Notes under the pieces: generated by a model
Database searches by the model: none
Told to the model about the DNA's origin: nothing
What the model saw: the letters and a program-made list of their open reading frames with translations, nothing else
Translations under genes and position numbers: made by a program
In this document: positions 34,842 to 43,349 of the stretch, piece by piece
Layout of the letters: each line of letters starts with the position of its first letter
Numbering within the stretch: the stretch's first letter is position 1
Source of the DNA: Cryobacterium cheniae
GTDB lineage: Bacteria; Actinomycetota; Actinomycetes; Actinomycetales; Microbacteriaceae
Direction: 5' to 3'
NCBI RefSeq assembly: GCF_004403395.1
Contig: NZ_SOGN01000035.1
Coordinates: forward strand, 62,001-126,000
DNA length: 64,000 bases

Positions 34842-36041
34842 ATGACGATCTCCGGAGCCTGGCGACGCACGGCCCGCGGGGCCGGTCTGCTCGCAGCGGA
34901 CGGTACCGTTGCCGCGAGTATTTTCGCCGAGATGAGTGCCCTCGCCGTGCGCACCGGCGCCATCAACCTGGGTCAGGGATTCCCGGACGAGGACGGCCCC
35001 GCCGAGGTGCTCGACGCGGCCCGCCAGGCGATCGCCGACGGGGTGAACCAATACCCGCCGGGGCGCGGCCTGCCCGTGCTGCGGGAGGCCATTGCTCGTC
35101 ACCAGCACCGGTTCTACGGTCTGTCCGTCGATCCGGACACCGAGGTTCTGGTGACGGCCGGCGCCACGGAGGCGCTGGCGGCGACCATTCTCGCGCTGCT
35201 CGAACCCGGCGACGAGGTGGTCACGCTCGAGCCGTTCTATGACGCGTACGGCGGCCTGATCGCGCTGGGCGGCGGCATCCACCGCACGGTGCGGCTGCGA
35301 GCGCCCGACTTCCAGCCGGACCCGGACGAGCTGCGCGCCGTGATCACCGACCGCACCCGGCTGATCATCGTGAACAATCCGCACAACCCCACCGGTGCCG
35401 TGCTGCCCCGTGAGACTCTGGAACTCATCGTGTCCCTCGCGCACCGCCACGACGCTCTCATCGTGACCGACGAAGTCTACGAGCACCTCACCTTCGGCGT
35501 CCCCCACGTGCCGGTCGCAATGATTCCGGGTGCGAGCGAGCGCACCATCACGATCTCCTCGGGCGGGAAGACGTTCAACACCACCGGTTGGAAGGTCGGC
35601 TGGCTCACCGCCCCGGCCGCCCTGGTCACCGCGATCCTGGCCGTGAAGCAGTTCCTCACCTATGTGAACGGCGCCCCGTTCCAGCCGGCGATCGCACGGG
35701 GTCTCGACCTGCCCGACAGCTTCTATAGCGGCATCGCCGCCGACCTCCGGGCCAGGCGCGACGTGCTCGAGAGCGGCCTGACCGCGGCTGGATTCACGGT
35801 CAGCCGCCCCCAGGGGTCGTATTTCATCGTGGCGGATGCCGCGCCGCTCGGCTACACGGACGGCGCCGAGTTCTGCCGGGTGCTGCCCGACTTGGCCGGG
35901 GTGGTGGCGGTTCCGATCGGAGCGTTCTGCTCCGCCGCGAACCGGCCCGAGTACGCCTCGCTGGTGCGTTTCGCCTACTGCAAGAAGGTGGACGTCCTCG
36001 AGCGCGCCGCCGCACAGCTGGCCGGCATCACCGCCCGGTAG
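34842..36041 (+). CDS. Class I/II pyridoxal-phosphate aminotransferase
   Basis: A 399-residue fold type I aminotransferase. The PLP lysine is in 'ISSGGKTFNTTGWKVGW', with 'NNPHNPTGAVLPRETLELIV' (Asn-Pro substrate/PLP contacts) and 'LIVTDEVYEHL' (Asp to the pyridine). 'NLGQGFPDEDGPAEVLDAAR' and 'GVNQYPPGRGLPVLREAIAR' suggest the methionine/kynurenine aminotransferase subgroup. The substrate remains a guess. Preceded by no operon partner; the lipoprotein gene is divergent. Confidence 0.92.
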   Translation: MTISGAWRRTARGAGLLAADGTVAASIFAEMSALAVRTGAINLGQGFPDEDGPAEVLDAARQAIADGVNQYPPGRGLPVLREAIARHQHRFYGLSVDPDTEVLVTAGATEALAATILALLEPGDEVVTLEPFYDAYGGLIALGGGIHRTVRLRAPDFQPDPDELRAVITDRTRLIIVNNPHNPTGAVLPRETLELIVSLAHRHDALIVTDEVYEHLTFGVPHVPVAMIPGASERTITISSGGKTFNTTGWKVGWLTAPAALVTAILAVKQFLTYVNGAPFQPAIARGLDLPDSFYSGIAADLRARRDVLESGLTAAGFTVSRPQGSYFIVADAAPLGYTDGAEFCRVLPDLAGVVAVPIGAFCSAANRPEYASLVRFAYCKKVDVLERAAAQLAGITAR

Positions 36042-36111
36042 CCGCCGCTCCGGCCTCCGCGCAACGAGACGCCGGGCCCTGCTCCGCAACCGCACTTCTT
36101 CGGTCACACAA

Positions 36112-36205
36112 TGCATAACTCCTGCAATTTGTCGGCTGCGACATCCACAGCCCCGGAATTCAGGGGGTGGTGCGCGAGCGCGTCACAAATTGCAGGAGTT
36201 ATGCA
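36112..36205. repeat. Palindromic dispersed element, copy 2
   Basis: A 94-bp element with perfect 21-bp inverted arms: the left begins TGCATAACTCCTGCAA at 36112 and the complement ends at 36205. The 52-bp interior contains GAATTCAGG at the centre, the same nine bases as copy 1 at 11944-12024. It lies in the convergent gap between the aminotransferase and old yellow enzyme genes. If transcribed it would fold into a long hairpin from either side. Confidence 0.85.
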
Positions 36206-36254
36206 CCGACCAAACCGGAAAGAGGGCCGGGCTGGTGCTGGGCTGCAGGGGTGC

Positions 36255-37328
36255 CTAGTGCGCCAGGGCGGGGTAGTCGGTGTAGCCCTCGGCTCCGGCT
36301 CCGTAGAAGGTGAGCGGGTCGGGCGCGTTGAGCGGCAGGTCCTTGAGCCAACGCGCCACGAGGTCGGGGTTGGCGATCACGGCACGACCCACGACGACCG
36401 CATCCGCCAGGTCGTCGGCGATGATGGCCATCGCTTCGTCCCGGCCGGTGACCTCGCCGAAGCCGCTGTTGACCAGGAGCGGGCCGCCGAAACGGGTACG
36501 CAGCTGCTGCACGAGTTCTCCGGCCGGCTCGCGGTGCAGGATGCTCAGATAGGCCAGCCCCAGCGGGGCGAGTGCGTCGGCCAAGGCGCCGTAGGTGGCC
36601 AGCACGTCGGCGGCATCCGTTTCGAGGGCGTCCTGGATGTTGTGCTCCGGGGAAATCCGGATGCCGACGCGGCCGGCGCCGATGGCTTCGGCCACCGCGG
36701 TGACGACCTCGACGACGAAGCGGGCCCGGTTCTGCGGGGAGCCGCCGTAGCTGTCGTCGCGCTGGTTGGAGGCCGGCGAGAGGAACTCGTGCAGGAGGTA
36801 ACCGTTCGCGGAGTGGATTTCCACACCGTCGAGTCCGGCGGCGATGGCGTTGCGGGAGGCCTGCACGAAGTCCGCGATCACGCCGGGGAGCTCGTCCGAG
36901 GTGAGGGCGTGCGGCACCGGGTAGGTGACTTTTCCCTCGTAGGTGCGGGTCTCGCCGTTGATGGCGATGGCGCTGGGGGCCACGACCTCGCGGCCGCCGT
37001 TCGTGCCCTCATGGGTGACCCGGCCGGCATGCATGACCTGGGCGACCAGGCGCCCTCCGGCCGAGTGCACGGCGGCGGCGACGTTCGTCCAACCGGCGAT
37101 CTGCTCGGGCGTGACCAGTCCGGGCTGGCCGGGGAAGCCCTGGCCGGCGTGGCTGGGGTAGGTTCCCTCGGTCACGATCAGTCCGAGGGATGCCCGCTGC
37201 TTGTAGTGCTCGACGACGAGAGGACCGGGCACGCCCTCGATTCCGGACCGCACCCGGGTCAGCGGCGCCATGACGAGCCGGTTGGGCAGTTCCAGGTCAC
37301 CGAGGGACAACGGGGAGAAAAGATTCAC
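36255..37328 (-). CDS. Alkene reductase, old yellow enzyme family
   Basis: A 357-residue FMN-dependent ene-reductase (NemA/OYE type) reducing activated C=C bonds or nitro compounds with NADPH. Start: GTG 37328 gives 'VNLFSPLSLGDLELPNRLVM', the family N-terminus. Other marks are 'RASLGLIVTEGTYPSHAGQG', 'LDGVEIHSANGYLLHEFLSP' with the active-site His/Asn, and 'RVGIRISPEHNI'. The open frame continues upstream without homology. Divergent from the hydrolase gene. Confidence 0.94.
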   Translation of the reverse strand: MNLFSPLSLGDLELPNRLVMAPLTRVRSGIEGVPGPLVVEHYKQRASLGLIVTEGTYPSHAGQGFPGQPGLVTPEQIAGWTNVAAAVHSAGGRLVAQVMHAGRVTHEGTNGGREVVAPSAIAINGETRTYEGKVTYPVPHALTSDELPGVIADFVQASRNAIAAGLDGVEIHSANGYLLHEFLSPASNQRDDSYGGSPQNRARFVVEVVTAVAEAIGAGRVGIRISPEHNIQDALETDAADVLATYGALADALAPLGLAYLSILHREPAGELVQQLRTRFGGPLLVNSGFGEVTGRDEAMAIIADDLADAVVVGRAVIANPDLVARWLKDLPLNAPDPLTFYGAGAEGYTDYPALAH

Positions 37329-37492
37329 GAATAGCTCTTTCTGTGGGGCGGGGTGTCGTCGGGCGGCGCGGACGCCGTCGTGGACAGGGGGAAACAGGTT
37401 CCCCTGAGCGGCAACGGCCCTGCTCTCCCGCATATTCCGTTGACTCGACACGGTCGGGCAATCCACAGGAGCCGCCGCACCGAACAAGCATC

Positions 37493-38494
37493 ATGAGCGC
37501 TCTCACCCTGACCCGGCCGACACCGTCGCCGCGGGATGCGCCTGACCGAACCGGATACTGCCCGTTCCCCTTCTTGTCCGACGCCCGAGCCTTCGGCCTC
37601 ACCACGAGTGCCATGCGCCTCAGCCGAGCCACGGTGTCGGTACGGCACGGCCGCCGCACCGGAAGCGACACTGCGACCATCCTGCTGCACGGCGCCGCCG
37701 GATCCTGGACGACCTGGACGCCGCTGCTGGCCGCGGCCGACGCCTCCGGCCGTCCCCTGACCGACCTGATCATCCCCGACCTCCCCGGCTGGGGCGACTC
37801 GCCGCTCCCCGCGGAGGGCCCTTCCCGCTCCATCGAGGCGACCGCGGCGGCGGTGGCCGAAATCGCCCGAGCGCTCGGCTACCGCTCCTGGAACGTGATC
37901 GGCCACTCCCTCGGCGGCTTCGTTGCCCTCGAACTCGCCGCGAACGAGGCCAGGTCGACCGCGTTCGTCGGACTCGTCTCGGCCACGACCTTCTCGGTGA
38001 TCGACACCGTGCAGCACCCCGTCGCCCGGTTCGCCGCGCTCCCCTGGTACGGCGCCCTGCTGCCGGTGATGCAGGCACTGGCCCGGGCCGGGCGCGTCGG
38101 CGACGGCCTGATCCGCGTGCTCCACCGCTCCGCGCTGCTGCGCACGCTGGCGGCGCCGCTGTTCCGCCGACCGGAGCTGCTGCACGAGAGCGTCACCGAC
38201 GCCCTCGCGAGCGAGCTGCGCCCGCAGGCGTTCGCCGTGGCATCAACCCTGGCCGGCACTTACGATACCGACCGCTGGTCCCGGATCGAGTGCGCTGTGC
38301 GGGCCGGGCAGGGCGATTCCGACATCTTCGTGGCGGCGACGGATGCGGCCAGGCTGGGTGCCGTCATCCGGGACTTCGACCTGGTCACGGTGCCGGGCAC
38401 CGGGCATTTCGCGCACGTGGAGAGGCCCTATGAGACGCTGCTGTTCGTCGTGCCGAACGGATGCCGGTCCGGTTCAGGCGTGTTCCCGCAGTGA
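37493..38494 (+). CDS. Alpha/beta hydrolase
   Basis: A 333-residue alpha/beta hydrolase. The oxyanion region is 'ATILLHGAAGSWTTWTPLL', the nucleophile elbow 'VIGHSLGGFVALELAANE', and the C-terminal catalytic His is in 'VPGTGHFAHVERPYE'. A cap domain of about 80 residues lies in between. Substrate unknown. I start at ATG 37493, but the first 35 residues are unlike the family and an ATG near 37613 ('MRLSRATVSVRHG') may be the real start. Confidence 0.85.
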   Translation: MSALTLTRPTPSPRDAPDRTGYCPFPFLSDARAFGLTTSAMRLSRATVSVRHGRRTGSDTATILLHGAAGSWTTWTPLLAAADASGRPLTDLIIPDLPGWGDSPLPAEGPSRSIEATAAAVAEIARALGYRSWNVIGHSLGGFVALELAANEARSTAFVGLVSATTFSVIDTVQHPVARFAALPWYGALLPVMQALARAGRVGDGLIRVLHRSALLRTLAAPLFRRPELLHESVTDALASELRPQAFAVASTLAGTYDTDRWSRIECAVRAGQGDSDIFVAATDAARLGAVIRDFDLVTVPGTGHFAHVERPYETLLFVVPNGCRSGSGVFPQ

Positions 38495-38602
38495 TTTCTC
38501 CACCGCCGCCAGCCGGACGTCGATCGCGTCGAGCCGATCGAGCACCTGCCGGTTGACCGCGGCCGATTCCTGCGCGCGGCGCGCCGAATCCGGTTCGCCC
38601 AT
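38474..38602 (-). CDS. Possible small coiled-coil protein
   Basis: A 42-codon frame from ATG 38602 translates to a charged, heptad-like helix ('RQVLDRLDAIDVRLAAVEKS') with no Cys, Trp or hydrophobic patch. GGGAA lies 12-16 bases ahead of the start. It overlaps the end of the hydrolase gene on the other strand by 21 bp. Codon use is compatible with a gene, but at this length that is weak evidence, and no homologue comes to mind. Confidence 0.4.
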   Translation of the reverse strand: MGEPDSARRAQESAAVNRQVLDRLDAIDVRLAAVEKSLREHA

Positions 38603-38723
38603 GCCCTTGTGCGATTCCCTTGTGAACCGGGTTCAATACGACCAAACTGAGGTTCAGTACTGAGAAGAGGCCACTCCGAGTGACCGGTCTCTGCACAGCC
38701 CCGACGATTGAGAGCGGCTCCCT

Positions 38724-39128
38724 ATGGGTTCGTTGACGTATGACAGGGTCACGGTCGAATTCGACGACCGCATATTGGCGCATCTTCAGATCGTGATCGT
38801 GCAGAAGCTCCGCCGGGGCGAGAGCTTCCTGCTCTCTTGGCGAAACGCCGCGGAAGCCGGAAACGGTCGCAGTTCCGCCTGGCTGCACCCGGCCATCCCG
38901 CTGTACTTCAAATTCTCCGGCGGCCAGCCGCCGAGCATCAACCCACTCTGGCTCGCTCAGCTCACCCGCTCCGCGAACAGTTCCCAGGGTCTGGTGGCCA
39001 CCGGCGAGGAGCGCGCGATGGGCGAGCCCGAACATCCGGAGCGCACCGACCGCGGTCACCGTCCGGATCAGAAGTTCACGGTGCGCGCGGCACCGGCCTC
39101 ACAGGACACCATCGCCACCGAACTCTGA
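38724..39128 (+). CDS. Conserved short Microbacteriaceae protein (often mislabelled ATP-dependent DNA ligase)
   Basis: A 134-residue protein with the lineage pattern 'FDDRILAHLQIVIVQKLRRG' and 'ESFLLSW' ... 'SSAWLHPAIPLYFKFSGGQP' and 'PSINPLWLAQLTRSANSS'. I remember this family as DUF7882-like, present in many copies per Microbacteriaceae genome and frequently annotated as ATP-dependent DNA ligase without a ligase domain. Here there is no KxDG motif either, so ligase activity is not supported. The C-terminal 45 residues are charged and disordered. Function unknown. Confidence 0.78.
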   Translation: MGSLTYDRVTVEFDDRILAHLQIVIVQKLRRGESFLLSWRNAAEAGNGRSSAWLHPAIPLYFKFSGGQPPSINPLWLAQLTRSANSSQGLVATGEERAMGEPEHPERTDRGHRPDQKFTVRAAPASQDTIATEL

Positions 39129-39138
39129 TTTCGCTCGG

Positions 39139-39177
39139 CCGGCTCGGCTCGGCTCGGCTCGACTCGACTCGACTCGG
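39139..39177. repeat. 5-bp tandem repeat
   Basis: GGCTC is repeated four times and passes directly into three copies of GACTC, a run that differs only by one base per unit. It lies between the short conserved protein and the nitrilase gene. No reading frame crosses it usefully; slippage is the simplest origin. Confidence 0.9.
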
Positions 39178-39196
39178 CCGACTGGGTTCTGCCGCC

Positions 39197-40051
39197 TCAG
39201 CGGGGTACAACCGCGAAACGGCGCAGTTCCAGTGCGGGGTTGCGGGCCCGCACGGCTGTGAGGCGCTCCGGCGACACCCAGGCGACCGCGACATCCGTTG
39301 TCTCACCGATCGTGACCAGCTCCACGCCCATCGGGTCGACCACCATGCTGTTGCCGACACCCACCGGCGGGGCATGGTCGGCCGCCGCCAGGTAGACCGT
39401 GTTCTCCAGGGCGCGCGCGGTCAGCAGCGTGCGCCAGTGTTGTTCCTTCAGCGGTCCGCGCACCCATTCGGCCGGCACCAGCACCAGGTCGGCTCCGGCG
39501 TCGACGAGGCGGCGCGTCACCTCCGGGAAACGGATGTCGTAGCAGGTCTGCAGGCCCACCCGCAGTCCCCGCACGTTGAACGTCTCGGGTTCCTCCACGG
39601 CCCCGGCCCGCACCCAGTCCGATTCGCGGTCCCCGAAGGCGTCGTAGAGGTGCAGCTTGCGGTACGTCGCAACGAGCTCGCCGGCCGGATCGAGCGCGAC
39701 GAGGGTATTGGAGAACCGGTTCGGGTCGTCCGTGGCCTCCAGCATGCCGGCCACGACGTGCACGCCGAGATCTGCGGCGAGCGCGGCCAGGGCACTCACG
39801 AAGGGCCCATCCAGAGGTTCGGCCGCGGCGACGAAGGATGGCCCCAGGACCGATTCGAAGAATGCGGAGTACTCGGGGAAGACGATCAACCGGGCTCCGC
39901 GGGAAACGGCCGTCTCGGCCAGAGAGCGCATGACGGCAAGGTTCACGGCAGGATCTGGCCCGGGCGCGAACTGGGCCACGCCCACGCCCAGGGCTGCGGC
40001 GGGCCCACCAGCAGTGGGTGAGGGATCGCGCGTGGCGAGGGGATCGTTCAT
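39197..40051 (-). CDS. Carbon-nitrogen hydrolase (nitrilase superfamily)
   Basis: A 284-residue amidase-type enzyme with the full Glu-Lys-Cys triad: Glu in 'RLIVFPEYSAFFES', Lys in 'VATYRKLHLYDAFGD', Cys in 'VGLQTCYDIRFPEVTRRLVD'. The group (close to omega-amidase/NIT2-like enzymes) hydrolyses amides such as deaminated glutathione. Substrate is not deducible. ATG 40051, divergent from the membrane glycosyltransferase gene. Confidence 0.93.
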   Translation of the reverse strand: MNDPLATRDPSPTAGGPAAALGVGVAQFAPGPDPAVNLAVMRSLAETAVSRGARLIVFPEYSAFFESVLGPSFVAAAEPLDGPFVSALAALAADLGVHVVAGMLEATDDPNRFSNTLVALDPAGELVATYRKLHLYDAFGDRESDWVRAGAVEEPETFNVRGLRVGLQTCYDIRFPEVTRRLVDAGADLVLVPAEWVRGPLKEQHWRTLLTARALENTVYLAAADHAPPVGVGNSMVVDPMGVELVTIGETTDVAVAWVSPERLTAVRARNPALELRRFAVVPR

Positions 40052-40162
40052 GGCGTCAGCCTAGCCGCCGGTCAGCGCCTCGCCCGGGCGTGCGGAACCG
40101 TTCCGGTCGGCCTTCTCCGACAGCGGGTATCAGGGTTCAGCGGAGTGGCCTAACGTATATGC

Positions 40163-41701
40163 GTGTCTTCCCCGCCGCTGGTCTCCCGCCTGATTCGCCC
40201 CGAGGCGCCGACCCTTCCCCTGAACCGAACCGGAGGACTGGCTGCGCTTCTCGGGCTGCTCGGCTTCCTCGTCTCGGTGGCCGGCTCGTGGCGGCCGTCG
40301 TATTGGGGCGACGAGGCCGCCAGCATCATGTCGGCCGGGCGTTCCCTGCGGGGGCTCGTCCGACTGCTGGACAACGTCGACGCCGTGCACGGCGCCTACT
40401 ACCTGCTGCTGCACGTCTGGATCGACCTCTTCGGCTCCTCGGAGCTGGCCACCCGTGGCCTGAGCGCCCTCTTCATCGGTGTCGCGACGACCGGCACCTT
40501 CGTGCTGGCCCGAACCCTGATCTCCACCCGGGTCGGCGTGTTCGCCGCCCTCGTGTTCGCACTGCTCCCCCGGGTCACCTATATGGGCGCCGAAGCCCGT
40601 TCGGCAGCCGTCGCCACGGCCGTCCTGGTCTGGCTGACAGTTGTGCTGGTGCACGTGCTGCGGAACCGCCACCTGGTGTCCGGCACCCGGTTCGCGCTCT
40701 GGGCGGGCTATGCCGCGCTCCTGGCCCTGGGAATCTACCTATTCCTCTACGTTCTGCTCCTGATCCCCGTGCTCGGCCTCGCCGCGCTGCTGCTGACGCC
40801 GCGGAAGGGCGACAGGGTGGCGAGCCTGCGAGCCTGGGCCCTGGCCACGGCCACCGCGCTCGCGCTGGCTGCCCCCGTGATGGCGGCAAGCGTGGAGCAG
40901 CGTGATCAGATCGCCTTTATCGGGCGGCGCCCGCCGATCGCCGTGCTCACCGCCGCCGTGCATCAGTGGTTCGGCAACGTTCCCCTGGCCGTCCTGGCGT
41001 GGGGACTGATCCTGCTGGCCGTCGTGATGGTCTTCGGTGTGCGCGGTCGAATGGCCGCACCGTCGAGCACCCGGGCGGCGCTGGCGGTCATGCTGGCCTG
41101 GATGATCCTGCCGAGCGCAGCGCTCCTGATCGGCACGCAACTGGTCACGCCGATGTACTCGCTGCGGTATCTGTCGGTTTGCACGCCGGCTGCCGCGATC
41201 GCCATCGCCGTGGGGATCTCCTGCCTCCGGCCGCACTGGCCGCAGGCCGCCGCCCTGGGCCTCATCACGGCACTCATGCTGCCCACCTATCTCGACCAGC
41301 GGGGAGAGTTCGGCAAGAACTACGGCAGCGACCTGCGCCAGGCATCCGCGGTCGTGCGGGCCGGAGCGCAGTCGGGGGACGCCGTCGTTTTCGATGAGAG
41401 TGTGCGGCCCTCCCGGAAGCCCCGCCTCGCCCTGCGGCTCTACCCGGCCGCGTTCGACGGCCTGCGGGATGTCACCCTCGCCGTGCCGTACGACGCCACC
41501 ACCGAGCTGTGGGACGTGGTCCTGCCCGTGGACCAGGTGACCGACCGGCTCACCGGCACGGACCGGGTCTGGGTGCTGCAGAACCAGGGCAGCGGTGAGA
41601 ATAGACGGGGGGACAACCTCCGCACCCTGCAGCAGCTCGGGTTCACCGTGACCGAGTCGACCATGCTTAACCGCACTCAGATCATCGAAATGACAAGGTA
41701 G
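40163..41701 (+). CDS. GT-C fold membrane glycosyltransferase (GT39/mannosyltransferase-like)
   Basis: A 512-residue protein with at least ten membrane helices. 'SWRPSYWGDEAASIMSAGRS' places the acidic catalytic pair (DE) in the first external loop, as in GT39/ArnT/PMT-type enzymes that use polyprenyl-phosphate-linked sugars. The next gene makes polyprenol-phosphate mannose, four bases downstream, so mannosyl transfer in the wall or on proteins is likely. GTG 40163. Acceptor unknown. Confidence 0.85.
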   Translation: MSSPPLVSRLIRPEAPTLPLNRTGGLAALLGLLGFLVSVAGSWRPSYWGDEAASIMSAGRSLRGLVRLLDNVDAVHGAYYLLLHVWIDLFGSSELATRGLSALFIGVATTGTFVLARTLISTRVGVFAALVFALLPRVTYMGAEARSAAVATAVLVWLTVVLVHVLRNRHLVSGTRFALWAGYAALLALGIYLFLYVLLLIPVLGLAALLLTPRKGDRVASLRAWALATATALALAAPVMAASVEQRDQIAFIGRRPPIAVLTAAVHQWFGNVPLAVLAWGLILLAVVMVFGVRGRMAAPSSTRAALAVMLAWMILPSAALLIGTQLVTPMYSLRYLSVCTPAAAIAIAVGISCLRPHWPQAAALGLITALMLPTYLDQRGEFGKNYGSDLRQASAVVRAGAQSGDAVVFDESVRPSRKPRLALRLYPAAFDGLRDVTLAVPYDATTELWDVVLPVDQVTDRLTGTDRVWVLQNQGSGENRRGDNLRTLQQLGFTVTESTMLNRTQIIEMTR

Positions 41702-41705
41702 CTCC

Positions 41706-42461
41706 ATGGCTCGGATTCTGATCATCATCCCGACCTACAACGAACAGGCCAACATCGCGTCGATCGTGGCCCGGGTGCGGGCGAGCGTGCCGGCCGCCGA
41801 CGTTCTGGTCGTGGACGATTCATCCCCCGACGGCACCGGGGTGCTGGCCGACACGTTGGCCAGCACGGATTCCCAGGTGCACGCGCTGCACCGCTCCCGG
41901 AAGAGCGGTCTCGGCGCCGCCTATCTCGAGGCCTTCACCTGGGGGCTTTCCCGCGGCTACGACCGACTGGTGCAACTCGACGCCGACGGATCGCACCTGC
42001 CGGAGCAGCTGCCGACCCTGCTCGAGGCGGCGGAGAGCGCGGATGTGGTGCTCGGCTCCCGCTGGGTCCCTGGCGGCATGGTGCGGAACTGGCCGTGGCC
42101 CAGGCGTCTGCTGTCGCGGGGCGGATCTGTCTACTCGCGCGTGCTGCTGCGGCTGCCCCAACGGGACGTCACCGGCGGTTACCGCGTCTACACGGCGCAT
42201 GCCCTCGAGCGGATGGACCTCACCAGCGTCGACAGCCTCGGTTACTGCTTCCAGATCGACATGCTGCTGCATGCGGTGCGGGCCGGGCTCAGCGTGGTCG
42301 AGAAGCCGATCACCTTCGTCGACCGCACCCTCGGCTCTTCGAAGATGAGTCCCTCGATTGTGGCCGAGGCGATGGCCCGGGTCACGATCTGGGGTCTCAC
42401 CGGCAGGAACGCCCGCCGCTCTGCCGCGGCGGCACCGGCATCCGTACCGCGCGTTCACTGA
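41706..42461 (+). CDS. Polyprenol monophosphomannose synthase
   Basis: A 251-residue GT2 enzyme of the Ppm1/DPM1 family that forms mannosyl-phosphoprenol from GDP-mannose. Motifs: 'ILIIIPTYNEQANIASIV', 'VVDDSSPDGTGVLADTL', 'YDRLVQLDADGSHLPEQL' (DxD), 'GSRWVPGGMVRNWPWPRR', 'VEKPITFVDRTLGSSKMS'. No C-terminal membrane domain, as in Mycobacterium-type Ppm where it is split. Starts 4 bases after the GT-C gene, which probably uses its product. Confidence 0.94.
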   Translation: MARILIIIPTYNEQANIASIVARVRASVPAADVLVVDDSSPDGTGVLADTLASTDSQVHALHRSRKSGLGAAYLEAFTWGLSRGYDRLVQLDADGSHLPEQLPTLLEAAESADVVLGSRWVPGGMVRNWPWPRRLLSRGGSVYSRVLLRLPQRDVTGGYRVYTAHALERMDLTSVDSLGYCFQIDMLLHAVRAGLSVVEKPITFVDRTLGSSKMSPSIVAEAMARVTIWGLTGRNARRSAAAAPASVPRVH

Positions 42462-42496
42462 CCGCCTCCGCACCCGTCGAACAGTGCGTGACTTCT

Positions 42497-42545
42497 GGTC
42501 AGACTGACTATAAGATGGATCCATTCAGTTAGAGTCACACTGACT
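42497..42545 (+). promoter_or_regulatory. Double operator and -10 upstream of nrtR-nadABC
   Basis: Two palindromes of the same design, GTCA-nnn-TGAC, lie 36 bp apart: GTCAGACTGAC at 42498-42508 and GTCACACTGAC at 42534-42544. Both fit GTCA(G/C)ACTGACT. TATAAG at 42509-42514 overlaps the first and looks like a -10 box. NrtR-type regulators bind upstream of NAD genes and often of their own gene, so these are the best candidates for its sites. No similar site is seen just before nadA. Confidence 0.55.
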
Positions 42546-42557
42546 TTTACTTGGTGG

Positions 42558-43268
42558 ATGGCGGTGGATGCGGCAATGAACACCCGGCTTGAAGCGGCCC
42601 TGGCCGTGTCGACGGTCATCTTCGCCTTGCGGTCGGATCCGGGATCCGGGCTCTCGTCCCTGTGGCTGCCGCTCGTGCGCCGCACCCGGGACCCCTACCT
42701 CGGCCGGTGGGCGCTGCCGGGCGGCGGTCTGCCGACGGACGAGGGACTGGCCGGCGCGGCCGCGCGTGCGCTGCGCGAGACCACGGGACTCACCCCGAAA
42801 TACCTCGAGCAGCTCTACACGTTCGGGGACCCGGGCCGCTCCCCCGGCGGCCGGGTCGTCTCGGTCGTCTATTGGGCGCTCGTCGAGTCCGGTGAGGCGG
42901 CACTGGCGGTCGAGGACGAGAACGTGCACTGGTTCCCGGCCGACCACCTGCCGCCGCTGGCCTTCGACCACAACCGCATCGTCGAGTACGCTCTCTGGCG
43001 CCTGCGCACCAAGGTGGAGTACTCCCGCATCGCGCACGCGTTCCTGGGCGAGACCTTCACGCTCGCCCAGCTGCGTGAAGTTCACGAGGCCGTGCTGCAG
43101 AAGGCCCTGGACCCGGCCAATTTCCGCCGCACGGTCGAATCGTCGGGCACCGTGGTCGACACCGGCCGGCGCGTGGCCGGCGTGCCGCACCGGCCGCCCC
43201 GCCTCTACCGTTACAACGATTCCGTTCCCGCCGCCGAGCCAGGTGCGCTCGAGCCGGCCATCGGCTGA
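42558..43268 (+). CDS. nrtR: NrtR-type Nudix regulator of NAD biosynthesis
   Basis: A 236-residue protein: N-terminal Nudix-like domain ('VSTVIFALRSDPGSGLSSLW', 'GRWALPGGGLPTDEGLAGAA' followed by 'ALRETTGL') and a C-terminal winged helix ('HAFLGETFTLAQLREVHEAV' ... 'LDPANFRRTVESSGTVVDTG'). In the known family the Nudix domain has lost hydrolysis and senses ADP-ribose, releasing NAD genes from repression. The Nudix box here is GGGLPTDEGLAGAAARALRE, lacking a Glu of the canonical REUXEE. It directly precedes nadA. ATG 42558 or 42576 are both possible. Confidence 0.9.
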   Translation: MAVDAAMNTRLEAALAVSTVIFALRSDPGSGLSSLWLPLVRRTRDPYLGRWALPGGGLPTDEGLAGAAARALRETTGLTPKYLEQLYTFGDPGRSPGGRVVSVVYWALVESGEAALAVEDENVHWFPADHLPPLAFDHNRIVEYALWRLRTKVEYSRIAHAFLGETFTLAQLREVHEAVLQKALDPANFRRTVESSGTVVDTGRRVAGVPHRPPRLYRYNDSVPAAEPGALEPAIG

Positions 43269-43349
43269 ACATGACTCACCCGCCCAGCGCATCCGTGCTG
43301 ACCCTGCTTGTCTGACCATCGCATTCTGTGAATTTCGAGGAGTTACCGC

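Noticed and set aside
38724-39128. ATP-dependent DNA ligase (label used for similar proteins)
   Set aside because: At 134 residues with no KxDG or other ligase motif, a ligase is not supported.
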